A stretch of 64,000 nucleotides of DNA from Thermohalobaculum sp039028795 (GTDB lineage Bacteria > Pseudomonadota > Alphaproteobacteria > Rhodobacterales > Rhodobacteraceae), in assembly GCA_039028795.1 (NCBI GenBank), contig JBCCHJ010000011.1, positions 47,914-111,913 of the forward strand. The letters run 5' to 3'. The position numbers and the translations under genes were made by a program. The stretch's first letter is position 1. Every line of letters begins with the position of its first letter. Below are positions 22,181 through 30,574 of this stretch, in pieces. The notes below the pieces were generated by a model. It ran no database searches, had not been told where the DNA came from, and saw only the letters and a list, made by a program, of their open reading frames with translations.

Positions 22181-22528
22181 GTGGCCGAGTTGTTTTTAGA
22201 TCAGCGTGACCGTGTCTGCGTTTTGAAGGTGCATGGCGTTCTGAAGCAGCCTGACGCAGACCAATTGTCTAAAACAATAAAGTCCGCAACCCAAACTGCA
22301 GACGCTGTGATCATCGATTGTTCGCAGATGACACGCATTGGCAGCGGGGGCATGCGGGCGATGAGCCGGGCGCATGTCGACCTTAAAGAAAGCGGTAAAC
22401 AACTGATGATTGCCGGGCTTAAAGGTGATGTCCGGGAAACGTTTCAGATCGGCGGATTTGACACTGTCTTACAGCTTAGCGCAGACGTAGAGGCCGCCCA
22501 GAACAAATGCGCTGCGCGGCTCCGCTAA
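22181..22528 (+). CDS. STAS-domain anti-sigma-factor antagonist-like protein
   Basis: 115 residues from GTG 22181, which has AAGGAG 8 bases upstream; an earlier in-frame GTG at 22157 lacks one. It has the STAS fold order: VAELFLDQRDRVCVLKVHGVL, ADAVIIDCSQMTRIGSGGMRAMSRA, and GKQLMIAGLKGDVRETFQIGGF. In SpoIIAA/RsbV the segment reads D-S-S-G and the second Ser is phosphorylated. Here the corresponding residues are G-S-G-G, so the usual acceptor is glycine. The preceding Ser could substitute, or the protein may be constitutively active. Its partner kinase is immediately upstream. Confidence 0.85.
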   Translation: MAELFLDQRDRVCVLKVHGVLKQPDADQLSKTIKSATQTADAVIIDCSQMTRIGSGGMRAMSRAHVDLKESGKQLMIAGLKGDVRETFQIGGFDTVLQLSADVEAAQNKCAARLR

Positions 22529-22537
22529 TCTGACCCC

Positions 22538-24121
22538 TTACTTCAAGGTGATCCGCCCGTCGATATAGGGCTGGTATTTCCCACCGTCGATCAAATACTC
22601 GACCACCAGGTCCTCGATCGACGGGCCGCCATCATAGGCGTCCACGGCTTTGTTCGCGAACATATCATACCCGTCACCGCCGGTGCGCAGGAAGTTCGAC
22701 GTCGCGACCAAGTATACTTTGTCGGGATCAATTTCGCCCCAGCCGTCGCCTTCAGGGACTTCGACCTTGCTTACGCGGCCCTCACCCGGCGCGACGGAAA
22801 GATCCAAGGCGAAGCGCAATCCGGAAACCTGAGGGAACTGGCCTGCACCGTCCTCGACCTTGCTGACCCCATGCTCCAGCGCGGCCACAATGTCCGCGCC
22901 TTTCAGACCAAAGGTCGATAGCACGTTCTGAAACGGCAGCACCGTCAGAACCTCGCCCATGGTGATCGGCCCGGCATCGATCGACGCGCGCAGTCCACCG
23001 CCATTGACAATCGCCATCGTTACGCCCTGCCCTTTAGCTCGGTCGACCAATGCATCGGCGACCAGGTTCCCCATCTGGCATTCCCGGGCGCGGCAGCTTC
23101 CACGATCACCGTCTATCCCGGCAGCGGTTTCGGCGACGACCTTATTGCGAAGCTCGTCCAATGGTTTGGCAAGTTCAGCGATCCGATCCTTCAGCGAACT
23201 GTCTTCCGCGACTTCGCCGTCGATCAAAATCGGCTCGCCGATCGCCTCGGTCACCACGCCGTTTTCGTCAAAGGTCACATCCAGGCGGCCCAGGAACTTG
23301 CCAAAGGCGAAGGCATGGACAATCGCCGTGCGCCCACCGCCGGGATTTGTGACCCATGTCGGATAAGGTCCCTCGGCCTTGTCCGAGGTGTTTGAGAGAT
23401 ACGTGTTCGTATGCCCTCCAACCATCACATCGATCCCGTCGACCTCTGCCGCGATGCGTTGATCGACCCGATAGCCAGAGTGGCTGAGCACAATAATTCG
23501 CGTGATCCCTTCCGCTTCCAGCTTTGCGATTTCACGACGCACAGCTTCAACGGGATCGTGAAAGTGCACATGCTCACCGGACTTCGACATCTGGTGTGTG
23601 TCCTCAGGTGTCAACCCGATCAGACCGATCCGCTCTCCTCCGCGCTCTACGATGGTCGATGGCATAAGCACACCAGCCAAGGCGGGCTCTTCACTGATAT
23701 CGGCGTTTGACATCAAAACCGGGAAGTCGACCGCGTCCATGAAGCCGCGCAGCACTTCAGGGCCGTCATCAAATTCATGATTGCCGACGGTCATCGCGGC
23801 ATACCCGATGGCATTCATCATCTCTGCCGCGGCCTGGCCTTTGTAATAGGTGTAGAACAGGCTGCCCTGGAACTGGTCGCCACCGTCAACCAACAGGGAG
23901 TTGTTCGTCGCGGCCCGGGCGGCCCTGACCGCCGTGATCAATCGGGCCGACCCTCCGAAACACTCGCCCGCTGCGTTATCTTCTTCGCTACAACCGGAGT
24001 TGTATTTGCTGATCGGTTCGATCCGGCTATGGAAGTCGTTCGTGTGCAGGATCGTCAGGGTTTCTGCCGCGGCGGGTGCGGCAAGAAGAGCTGCGGTGAG
24101 GGTCAGCGATACAGCGCGCAT
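22538..24121 (-). CDS. Periplasmic bifunctional 5'-nucleotidase / metallophosphatase
   Basis: 527 residues with a signal peptide (cleavage near APAAAE). The metallophosphoesterase half carries LHTNDFHSR (Asp29, His31), GGDQFQGSL, VGNHEFDDG, a later His in LSHSGY, and GGHTNT, together the two-metal site. The C-terminal 5'-nucleotidase domain, with the substrate-binding aromatic segment NFLRTGGDGYDMF near residue 480, completes the family architecture. It hydrolyses extracellular nucleotides to nucleosides and phosphate, giving the cell phosphorus and purines. It converges with the STAS gene with 9 bases between stop codons. Confidence 0.95.
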   Translation of the reverse strand: MRAVSLTLTAALLAAPAAAETLTILHTNDFHSRIEPISKYNSGCSEEDNAAGECFGGSARLITAVRAARAATNNSLLVDGGDQFQGSLFYTYYKGQAAAEMMNAIGYAAMTVGNHEFDDGPEVLRGFMDAVDFPVLMSNADISEEPALAGVLMPSTIVERGGERIGLIGLTPEDTHQMSKSGEHVHFHDPVEAVRREIAKLEAEGITRIIVLSHSGYRVDQRIAAEVDGIDVMVGGHTNTYLSNTSDKAEGPYPTWVTNPGGGRTAIVHAFAFGKFLGRLDVTFDENGVVTEAIGEPILIDGEVAEDSSLKDRIAELAKPLDELRNKVVAETAAGIDGDRGSCRARECQMGNLVADALVDRAKGQGVTMAIVNGGGLRASIDAGPITMGEVLTVLPFQNVLSTFGLKGADIVAALEHGVSKVEDGAGQFPQVSGLRFALDLSVAPGEGRVSKVEVPEGDGWGEIDPDKVYLVATSNFLRTGGDGYDMFANKAVDAYDGGPSIEDLVVEYLIDGGKYQPYIDGRITLK

Positions 24122-24259
24122 GAAAGCTTCCTTCCTTCAGATCAAGGGTCAAGTAATGGCTCAAGTTTATCCCGGTCGGACCGGCTGGCAAGCCAGAAGT
24201 AAGCCGCAGCGGCGACCGGGGTGACCGCCCGGGATGTGTCCCGGGCGGCTTTCACAGTT

Positions 24260-25348
24260 TCAGCTGATATGCGCCCCGGTCGTCTCGACAAACACTGAAT
24301 AAAGCGACTGGCTGGCCGTCATGAACAACTGGTTCCGTTTCGTTCCGCCAAAGCAGACGTTCGAGCAGATCTCGGGCAGTTTAATCTGACCGATCCGGTC
24401 GCCATTCGGTGCAAAGCAGTGCACGCCGTCATAACCATCGCCGACCCAACCGGCCGATGACCAGATATTCCCGGCCTCATCGGCGCGGATGCCGTCGGCA
24501 AAGCCCGTTTTGCCATCGATGGTCATCGATACGAACTGACGTTCATTGCTGACCGTCGCACCATCGATATCCATGACCCAGATCTGGCTTTCGGCCTCGG
24601 CATAGTGCGACCGCCCGGTGTCCGCGACATAGAGCTTCGTGTAGTCATGGCTGAAGCACAAACCATTCGGCTTGAAGGGCGCATCCGTCAGCTTGGTAAT
24701 CTCGCCACTTTGGCCATCAATCCGATAGACCGCTTCCTTCCGAACGGGTTGCGGGGATCCGGTGTTCAACCGGTTTCCTTCATAGTTCATCAACCCGCCA
24801 TAGCCGGGATCGGTGAACCAGATCGAACCATCGTTCGGGTGAACAACCGCGTCATTGGGCGCGTTGAAACCCTGGCCTTCGAACTCTTCCGCCAAAACGG
24901 TGACGGTCCCGTCATACTCATACCGGATCACCTTGCGCGGCCCATGCTGGCAAGAAATCTGACGGCCCTGATAGTCGAAGGTATTGCCGTTCGAATTGCC
25001 CGAGGGATAGCGGAAGCGGCGGCTGACAGTCCCGTCTTCTTCGGTCCAGCGCAACTGCTCATCATTCGGGATATCGGACCAGATCAGGTATCTGCCGACA
25101 CCGTTCCAGGCAGGGCCTTCGGCCCAAAGCGTTCCCAGATGATGCCGCCGGATCGGCGTGTTGCCCAGTTTTGGAAAGCGCGGATCAAGGCCGATGATAT
25201 CTGGGTCCGGATAGCGCACGGGTTCTGCCCCGGGCCCGAAGGTCCGCGCAAAGGCTTCGGGCTGCATCGCGGTAATACCGGCAATCCCGGCAGCCGCTGC
25301 CAAGAAGGCCCGGCGATCAAAATTTGTACGCTCAACATCTACAGGCAT
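24260..25348 (-). CDS. Tat-exported SMP-30/gluconolactonase family protein
   Basis: About 362 residues. The N-terminus from ATG 25348 contains FDRRAFLAAAAGIAGITA, a twin-arginine signal, so the protein is exported folded. A six-bladed propeller of the SMP-30/gluconolactonase type follows. It has LGTLWAEGPAWNGVGRYLIWSDIPN, the conserved FNAPNDAVVHPNDGSIWFTDPGYG, PNGLCFSHDYTKLYVADTG and GFADGIRADEAGNIW, which hold the expected Glu, Asn and Asp metal ligands. The reaction is probably hydrolysis of a sugar lactone or related ester. An in-frame ATG at 25390 adds 14 residues with weaker support. The gene appears monocistronic. Confidence 0.92.
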   Translation of the reverse strand: MPVDVERTNFDRRAFLAAAAGIAGITAMQPEAFARTFGPGAEPVRYPDPDIIGLDPRFPKLGNTPIRRHHLGTLWAEGPAWNGVGRYLIWSDIPNDEQLRWTEEDGTVSRRFRYPSGNSNGNTFDYQGRQISCQHGPRKVIRYEYDGTVTVLAEEFEGQGFNAPNDAVVHPNDGSIWFTDPGYGGLMNYEGNRLNTGSPQPVRKEAVYRIDGQSGEITKLTDAPFKPNGLCFSHDYTKLYVADTGRSHYAEAESQIWVMDIDGATVSNERQFVSMTIDGKTGFADGIRADEAGNIWSSAGWVGDGYDGVHCFAPNGDRIGQIKLPEICSNVCFGGTKRNQLFMTASQSLYSVFVETTGAHIS

Positions 25349-25473
25349 CTGTCTCTCCCTTGGGCAATTGGTTGGATTTATGTGGTCCAATCACCTTGCC
25401 CGGGAATCATCTGAAATGCACGTTATTGGCTGACAGATGGCCAGTCATATCCGCATGACGTGTTCTACATGGC

Positions 25474-26319
25474 CTACGGTCTTACCGCCTTGATCGAGAT
25501 TGCCAAGGGCAGCCACGGTTTATCCGGCCAGCGATGCAGACGGTCCGGACCTTCGACCAAACAGCTATAGGCTTTCCAGGGAATTCCATCGTGTTCGCGC
25601 AGCATGGCGATGGTCAAACCCGCCTCCAACAACGCCGTCACGATGTCCCCGGTGGTGTGCAGCCATTCATGCAAGTCGCCGTTCTTCAACTGAACCCCGC
25701 TGGCATAATCCTCACCGGCATCGTCAATCAGAGGATTCTCTGAAAAATAAGGCCAAAAGAACGTCGGCATGTCCGGGCTTGTCGCAAACTCATCATCAAA
25801 CGTGCTGACGATGGGATGATGGTCGGCAAAATAGAGCCAGCCGCCTGGTTTCAAAAAATGCGCAATGACCTGGGCCCAGCTCTTGAGATCAGGCAACCAG
25901 CAGATCGTACCCCATGTGACGAAAACCCGGTCGAAACTGGCGGGCGCATCCAGGATCTTGTCCGCCTCCAAAACATTGCCCGCAAGGAAAGTCGTACGAT
26001 CTGCCAGCCCAAGTTCATCCGCCAATGACGCTGCCTTCTCGATCGCGCCCCGATCGAAATCGATCCCAGTGACCTTCGCCCCGCGCTGGGCCAAGGAGAG
26101 GCTGTCAAAGCCAAAGCGGCATTGCAGATGCAGGATGTTCAGCCCGTCGACCGGTCCAAGCTCTTCCTCTTCGATGGGATGCAAGTTGCCCATGCCGGCC
26201 ATCAACGTCGTCAGATCATAGAGATCCGAGTCCAAGTGCAGCGGAAGGCGCTCTTCCCAATTCGCTTGGTTCAGCTTCAACCAATCCGGCTCGGCATCAT
26301 CATCAAAACGCAGGGGCAT
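25474..26319 (-). CDS. Class I SAM-dependent methyltransferase
   Basis: 281 residues. The SAM-binding region reads LNILHLQCRFGFDSLSLAQRGAKVTGIDFDRGAIEKA (about 62-98), where the usual GxGxG loop is LQCRFGFDS. NVLEAD, FDRVFVTWGTICWLPDL and LKPGGWLYFADHHP are further motifs, and the C-terminal lid is EAGLTIAMLREHDGIPWKAY. This pattern matches a group of methyltransferases common in Rhodobacteraceae whose substrate is not known. ATG 26319 has GGAGG five bases upstream and is preferred over ATG 26331. A repeat element fills the 96-base gap to the upstream TPR gene. Confidence 0.9.
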   Translation of the reverse strand: MPLRFDDDAEPDWLKLNQANWEERLPLHLDSDLYDLTTLMAGMGNLHPIEEEELGPVDGLNILHLQCRFGFDSLSLAQRGAKVTGIDFDRGAIEKAASLADELGLADRTTFLAGNVLEADKILDAPASFDRVFVTWGTICWLPDLKSWAQVIAHFLKPGGWLYFADHHPIVSTFDDEFATSPDMPTFFWPYFSENPLIDDAGEDYASGVQLKNGDLHEWLHTTGDIVTALLEAGLTIAMLREHDGIPWKAYSCLVEGPDRLHRWPDKPWLPLAISIKAVRP

Positions 26320-26337
26320 TGCGCCCTCCAAAACTTC

Positions 26338-26408
26338 TTGCCCTTCAGCTTGCTAAAAATACTCCGAGAGCGCGAGAGCAGAGCTCTCGTATTGGCCCGA
26401 AGGGGCAA
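26338..26408 (-). repeat. Bipartite hairpin repeat with CGGAGTATTTT tail (copy 1)
   Basis: On the minus strand a TTGCCCC-TTC-GGGCCAA hairpin is followed by CGAGAGC-TCT-GCTCTCG (7-base arms), then CTCGGAGTATTTTTAGCAAG and CTGAAG. The tail matches the element at 52649-52696 almost exactly, and the two-hairpin order matches the one at 31963-32030, while the hairpin arms differ. It lies between the TPR and methyltransferase genes and could act as a terminator. Confidence 0.65.
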
Positions 26409-26415
26409 ATCAATC

Positions 26416-28086
26416 CTACTCCGCTGCCATCCGCTCCATCCGGCAGAAGCAGGACGCCGTGATCGGGACATCGGCGCGGGCGCCGGAAATGTCCAGGCGC
26501 TGCTTGACCATCACCGCCTCGTCTTCTGCGCCGCGGCGCATCAGGCATTCGAATAGCCCATGCAAGGCCCAGGGATTGTCCGGATGCTGACAGGCGCGTG
26601 ACAGTGTCGGATCCAAGCCCAGATCGGCGCGATAGACAGCCTCGGCCTCTTCCGCATGTCCCTGCTCCAATAGTAACGCGCCCAAAGCATGGCGGGTCGG
26701 CTGCATCCAGCCCCACGGCTCGTCATAGGGCAGGTTGTCATCCAACTCGACGGACTTCCTTAGATGAGCAAAGGCCGCATCGAAATTGCCTTTGCGATAT
26801 TCGATTTCACCAGACAGCATTTCCTCGGCAATCGCAAAAAGATCCAGACAGGTGTTGTTGTGAACCGTCCGGCTTTCGGGCACCCGGGCCACGGCGGCAC
26901 GGAATTCCTCGCGCATGGCCTCGGCCTCGACGATGTTGCCCAGTGCCGCATGGGCGACGCCCTTGGAATAGAGGATCGTCGCCGTGGTGGTGCAATAGAC
27001 GTCCCTGTCTTCCGGCAGGTCCTGTGCCAGCGCCTCTTCCCATTTGCCGAAACGGATGAAGACATGGGACTTCATCGGAATGTAGCCTTCGATGAAATCC
27101 GCCATAGGCGGGCTTTCCATGCGAACCAGGCCATCGGGAATCGTCTCCATCAAACCTTCGGCGGCCTCCAAAGCCGGTTTGTACTGACCCAGGAACAACG
27201 CGCCATAAAGCGCGAAGTGGAAATTGTGCACGCGGTAGAGTGTGTAGAAATTCAGATCGCCCTTGGCTTCGCGGGCCTTGTTATCAGCCTCGACGGCTTT
27301 CTGGTTCCAGCGCAGGACATCCGAATAATTGCCACAGAGCACATCGATATGGGTCGGCATGTGCACCAGATGCCCGCCATCGGGCATAATGGTACGCAGC
27401 CGGTCGCCACTGGCCAAAGCGCGCTGCGGGAAGGGCGACATCTCCATCAAATGGACATGCAGATGCAGCAATCCCGGGTGATCCCAAGATGCCGGGATAT
27501 TACCGAACGCATCATCCAGCACGGCCATGGCGTCTTCGGTTCTGGCGTATTTGTAAGGCCCGCCGGTTTTCAGATCCCACATCCGCCAGGGCGTCATGTT
27601 CATGATCGCCTCGACATAGACCGATCGGGCGTCAAGATCGTCCGGCATCGCCTCATGCACCGACTTCATCGCGTCGGCATAGGCCGTATCCCAGTGTCGC
27701 ATATCCTTGGGGTCGTCCAGCGGATCGCGTTGCGGATACCGGGCCTGCAATGCCTCGATCAACGCAGCCTCGGCAGGGCTTGTGCCATCGATCCGTTCCA
27801 ACGCCGACTGCATCGCGTCATAGGCGCCGCTAACCGCAGCAGCCAGGCCTTTCGGGTCATAGAGGATCCAGGGCATGTTGTAGTTCGGACCCAGGGCGTA
27901 AGAGATGCCCCAATAGGCCATGGCGCAATCGGGGTCGGCCTCCAGCGCTTTCTTGAAGCAGTCGATCGCCTCTTCGTGCCAGAAATTGAAGACCCAGTTC
28001 AGCCCGCGATCGAACCACATCTGGGCATCCGGGTTCGTCGTGGTGATTGTTCGGGAATAGGGTCCGAGATCGTAATAGTCGGTCAT
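26416..28086 (-). CDS. Tetratricopeptide-repeat protein
   Basis: 556 residues, soluble, no signal peptide. TPR units are clear near the N-terminus (WFDRGLNWVFNFWHEEAIDCFKKALEADPDCAMAYWGISYALGPNYN) and near the C-terminus (ALGALLLEQGHAEEAEAVYRADLGLDPTLSRACQHPDNPWALHGLFECLMRRG). Between them, the segment around residues 225-250 (DGGHLVHMPTHIDVLCGNY) with several His residues is seen in a family of large TPR proteins of unknown role. It may scaffold a protein complex. It is 94 bases from the next upstream open region, so its own promoter probably lies at 28087-28240. Confidence 0.85.
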   Translation of the reverse strand: MTDYYDLGPYSRTITTTNPDAQMWFDRGLNWVFNFWHEEAIDCFKKALEADPDCAMAYWGISYALGPNYNMPWILYDPKGLAAAVSGAYDAMQSALERIDGTSPAEAALIEALQARYPQRDPLDDPKDMRHWDTAYADAMKSVHEAMPDDLDARSVYVEAIMNMTPWRMWDLKTGGPYKYARTEDAMAVLDDAFGNIPASWDHPGLLHLHVHLMEMSPFPQRALASGDRLRTIMPDGGHLVHMPTHIDVLCGNYSDVLRWNQKAVEADNKAREAKGDLNFYTLYRVHNFHFALYGALFLGQYKPALEAAEGLMETIPDGLVRMESPPMADFIEGYIPMKSHVFIRFGKWEEALAQDLPEDRDVYCTTTATILYSKGVAHAALGNIVEAEAMREEFRAAVARVPESRTVHNNTCLDLFAIAEEMLSGEIEYRKGNFDAAFAHLRKSVELDDNLPYDEPWGWMQPTRHALGALLLEQGHAEEAEAVYRADLGLDPTLSRACQHPDNPWALHGLFECLMRRGAEDEAVMVKQRLDISGARADVPITASCFCRMERMAAE

Positions 28087-28241
28087 GGCAAAGCCCCCCT
28101 GTCTGTCGTTTTGCGACAGGGTACCGTAAGGCCCTTGGATTCTCCAGCCGTCGGGTTTTTTGGCTGCTGACGGCGAGCCGAACCGTTGACCGAAACGCGA
28201 CGCTATGCACTACCAGCGCCTGAACAAGACGGCCAAGCCTC

Positions 28242-28273
28242 AAAAAAAAAAAGCGGCGCCCGAAGGCGCCGCC
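28242..28273 (-). terminator. Intrinsic terminator of the TRAP binding-protein gene
   Basis: On the minus strand GCGGCGCC (28272-28265), a TTCG tetraloop, GGCGCCGC (28260-28253) and then eleven T residues (28252-28242). The perfect 8-base GC stem plus the T-run is a textbook Rho-independent terminator. It lies 25 bases after the dctP-type stop codon. Confidence 0.95.
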
Positions 28274-28297
28274 CTAATCTCGCAAAACCGTTGGATC

Positions 28298-29380
28298 TTA
28301 GCCGATGCCCAGAACGCGGTTGCGCTGGTTCGAGAAGCTGACCTCGGCGATTGCGCGGAAAGCAGCAATTTCGCGCATCTTGGCTTGGAAATCATCGTTG
28401 ATTTCTTTGGCCAGAGCCGAGTGATCGCGTGTCTCTGCGAATACCTCTTCAGCAGCTTCGCCGAATGCGTCCCAAGTGTCATCGTCGAACGACCGCAGCT
28501 GCACGCCGTGCTCGTTGATCAGACGGGACAGGTACTCGCCGTTATTGGCCGATGCTTCTTCATGCTGGGCAGCATGCTCTTCCATCGATGCGGCAGTGAT
28601 GACGGCTTTCTCCCAATCGCTGAGACCGCCCCACCAAGAAGCATTCATGCCCAGGGCCAAACCGCCGCCTGGCTCGTGCATGCCGGCAGTGTAGTAGAAC
28701 TTGGCCGCTTCGTAGAACTTCATGAAGTAGTCGTTGTAGGGGCCAACCCACTCGGTTGCTTCGATCGCACCCGAGACCAGGTTTTCATAGATCTGGCCGC
28801 CTGGCAGCGAAACGGTCGAAACGCCCAGTTTCGACATTACCGTGCCACCCAGGCCCGGGATACGCATCTTCAGACCTTTCAGGTCGTCAGCGCTTTCGAT
28901 TTCTTTGTTGAACCAGCCACCCATCTGGGTGCCGGTGCCGCCGCAGGGCAACGCCTTCAGGCCGAACTCGCCCGAAACTTTGTCCCAAAGCGCTTGACCG
29001 CCTTTGAACTTGATCCAGGCGTTCCATTCCGGCGAGGTCATGCCGAACGGAACCGAAGTGAAGTATGCAAAGCCCGGGTGCTTGCCGACCCAGTAGTAGT
29101 CCGCTGCGATGTAAGCATTCGAGTTGCCTGCAGCCACATCGTCGAAGCTGTCGAAAGCTCCGACTTTTTCGCCGGCAGCGAAATATTCAGTGGTGAGACG
29201 ACCTTCCGAAAGCTCGGTGATGCGGGCTGCTAAACGCTGCGCCGAAATGCCCAGGCCCGGGAAGTCCCGCGGCCAGGTCGAAACGATTGTCATCGTTTTT
29301 CCGCCTTGGGCGATTGCTGGGGCTGCCAGCGTAGCACCGGCGCCAAGTGCGGCACCGGTCAAAAACTTACGACGTTCCAT
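28298..29380 (-). CDS. TRAP transporter solute-binding protein (DctP family, TakP-like)
   Basis: 360 residues from ATG 29380, which follows GGGAGAACC. The signal sequence MERRKFLTGAALGAGATLAA has a twin-arginine-like ERRKFL motif. The mature protein has DctP features: IVSTWPRDFPGLGISAQRLAARI, GGTGTQMGGWFNKEI, LKGLKMRIPGLGG and IEATEWVGPYNDY. The last two stretches resemble the alpha-keto-acid-binding TakP group, where the Arg of KMRIPG contacts the carboxylate. Thus 2-oxo acids are a plausible ligand. No DctQ or DctM membrane subunit is encoded nearby, so the partner must be elsewhere. It ends in a strong terminator. Confidence 0.92.
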   Translation of the reverse strand: MERRKFLTGAALGAGATLAAPAIAQGGKTMTIVSTWPRDFPGLGISAQRLAARITELSEGRLTTEYFAAGEKVGAFDSFDDVAAGNSNAYIAADYYWVGKHPGFAYFTSVPFGMTSPEWNAWIKFKGGQALWDKVSGEFGLKALPCGGTGTQMGGWFNKEIESADDLKGLKMRIPGLGGTVMSKLGVSTVSLPGGQIYENLVSGAIEATEWVGPYNDYFMKFYEAAKFYYTAGMHEPGGGLALGMNASWWGGLSDWEKAVITAASMEEHAAQHEEASANNGEYLSRLINEHGVQLRSFDDDTWDAFGEAAEEVFAETRDHSALAKEINDDFQAKMREIAAFRAIAEVSFSNQRNRVLGIG

Positions 29381-29649
29381 GTGGTTCTCCCTGAATTCAC
29401 ATTTGGAGGGCGCCTGTTCCGGCACCGTGGCCGGGTTATAGGCGACCAAATTGGACGTTGCCAGTCATCGATGCGAAACAATCCTGCGAAAAGCCGAGAT
29501 TTAGGCGATTTTCCTTTCGATTTTAACAAATTGGAGTGAATCGAGCGGGCCTAAGTATTCTGCAGGGGTGGCACATTCTTGTGAGCCCACTACCCTCGTT
29601 GAGATGAATCAGGCACGGTTTATCAATCAGGTGTCAGGGCAGGAATCTC

Positions 29650-30495
29650 ATGAAATCCGCAGCAATCATTTTGGCCGTTCTGGCCGGTCTTTGGCTTGGT
29701 CCGGCGGAGGCTCAGGTTGATCCCTTGTGCGGCGATGCCGGCGATGCCTGCCGCATCGATGGCGGATCTTATCACATCGCATTGCCGGCAGGATGGGACG
29801 GGCAATCATCCTTCCCGGCCATCGTCTTTTTCCACGGGCACCGATCATCCGGAAAGGCAGTTTTGAATGGCGGTGTCCGATCTGTCTTTACCAACGCGGG
29901 ATATGCGGTGATCGCCCCGAACGGCCCGCGACGGGACGGCGAAAACTATCGATTCTGGCCAGCCCGCGAGATGCAGAACCCACCGAGGGACAACATCGCC
30001 TTTACCTCGGCGGTGCTGGAAGACGTGGCGAAAAAATTCGATCTGGAACGAGACCGGATTTTGGTGGGTGGCTTTTCAGCTGGCGGCTCGATGGCTTGGC
30101 GGATTGCCTGCGCGAAAGGTCCGCTGTTCGCAGGCTATGTTTCGGTTGCCGGCGCTTTGCGCCGTCCCACGCCTGCGGAAGAATGCCCTGGCGGACCTGT
30201 GCGCCTGCTTCACATCCACGGGTTTGGCGACAAGCAGGTGCCGCTGGAAGGCAGGCAGATCCGTGATTGGCACCAGGGCGATGTCTTCGAGTCCCTGAGC
30301 CTTTTGCGCGCGACGAACGGCTGCCGGTCTGACCCGCAACATATTGCAGACGTCGATAAATATTCCTGCAGGTTGTGGACGTCATGCAATAGCGGCCGGG
30401 ATATCCAATTCTGCATGCATTCGGGTGGGCATGGTTTGCCCAAGGGTTGGGCAGAAATGGCGCTGCAATGGTTCGAGCGTCCGGACTTCGACTAA
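29650..30495 (+). CDS. Secreted alpha/beta-hydrolase esterase (PHB depolymerase/LpqC type)
   Basis: 281 residues with a signal peptide (MKSAAIILAVLAGLWLGPAEA). The alpha/beta-hydrolase core shows the FFHGHRSSG oxyanion loop near residue 59, the nucleophile elbow GGFSAGGSMAW near residue 145, the late Asp region HGFGDKQVP, and the catalytic His in SGGHGLPKGW. This order is typical of the poly(3-hydroxybutyrate) depolymerase/feruloyl-esterase-like family (LpqC, FaeB-like). It probably cleaves an extracellular ester, with polyhydroxyalkanoate or plant-derived esters as options. Several Cys residues suggest disulfides. It stands 80 bases upstream of der. Confidence 0.88.
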   Translation: MKSAAIILAVLAGLWLGPAEAQVDPLCGDAGDACRIDGGSYHIALPAGWDGQSSFPAIVFFHGHRSSGKAVLNGGVRSVFTNAGYAVIAPNGPRRDGENYRFWPAREMQNPPRDNIAFTSAVLEDVAKKFDLERDRILVGGFSAGGSMAWRIACAKGPLFAGYVSVAGALRRPTPAEECPGGPVRLLHIHGFGDKQVPLEGRQIRDWHQGDVFESLSLLRATNGCRSDPQHIADVDKYSCRLWTSCNSGRDIQFCMHSGGHGLPKGWAEMALQWFERPDFD

Positions 30496-30574
30496 GGCCC
30501 GGTCTGGCAATATGCAGCGGCGGTTGACGGGCCATGCTTGCCGTCCGGGCGGTCTGCCACTATAGCCCGCCCTC

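Noticed and set aside
29560..29600. Sigma-54-like promoter TGGCAC...TTGT upstream of the esterase gene
   Set aside because: The spacing between the GG and GC elements is one base short and the second element lacks the GC, so it does not meet the consensus.
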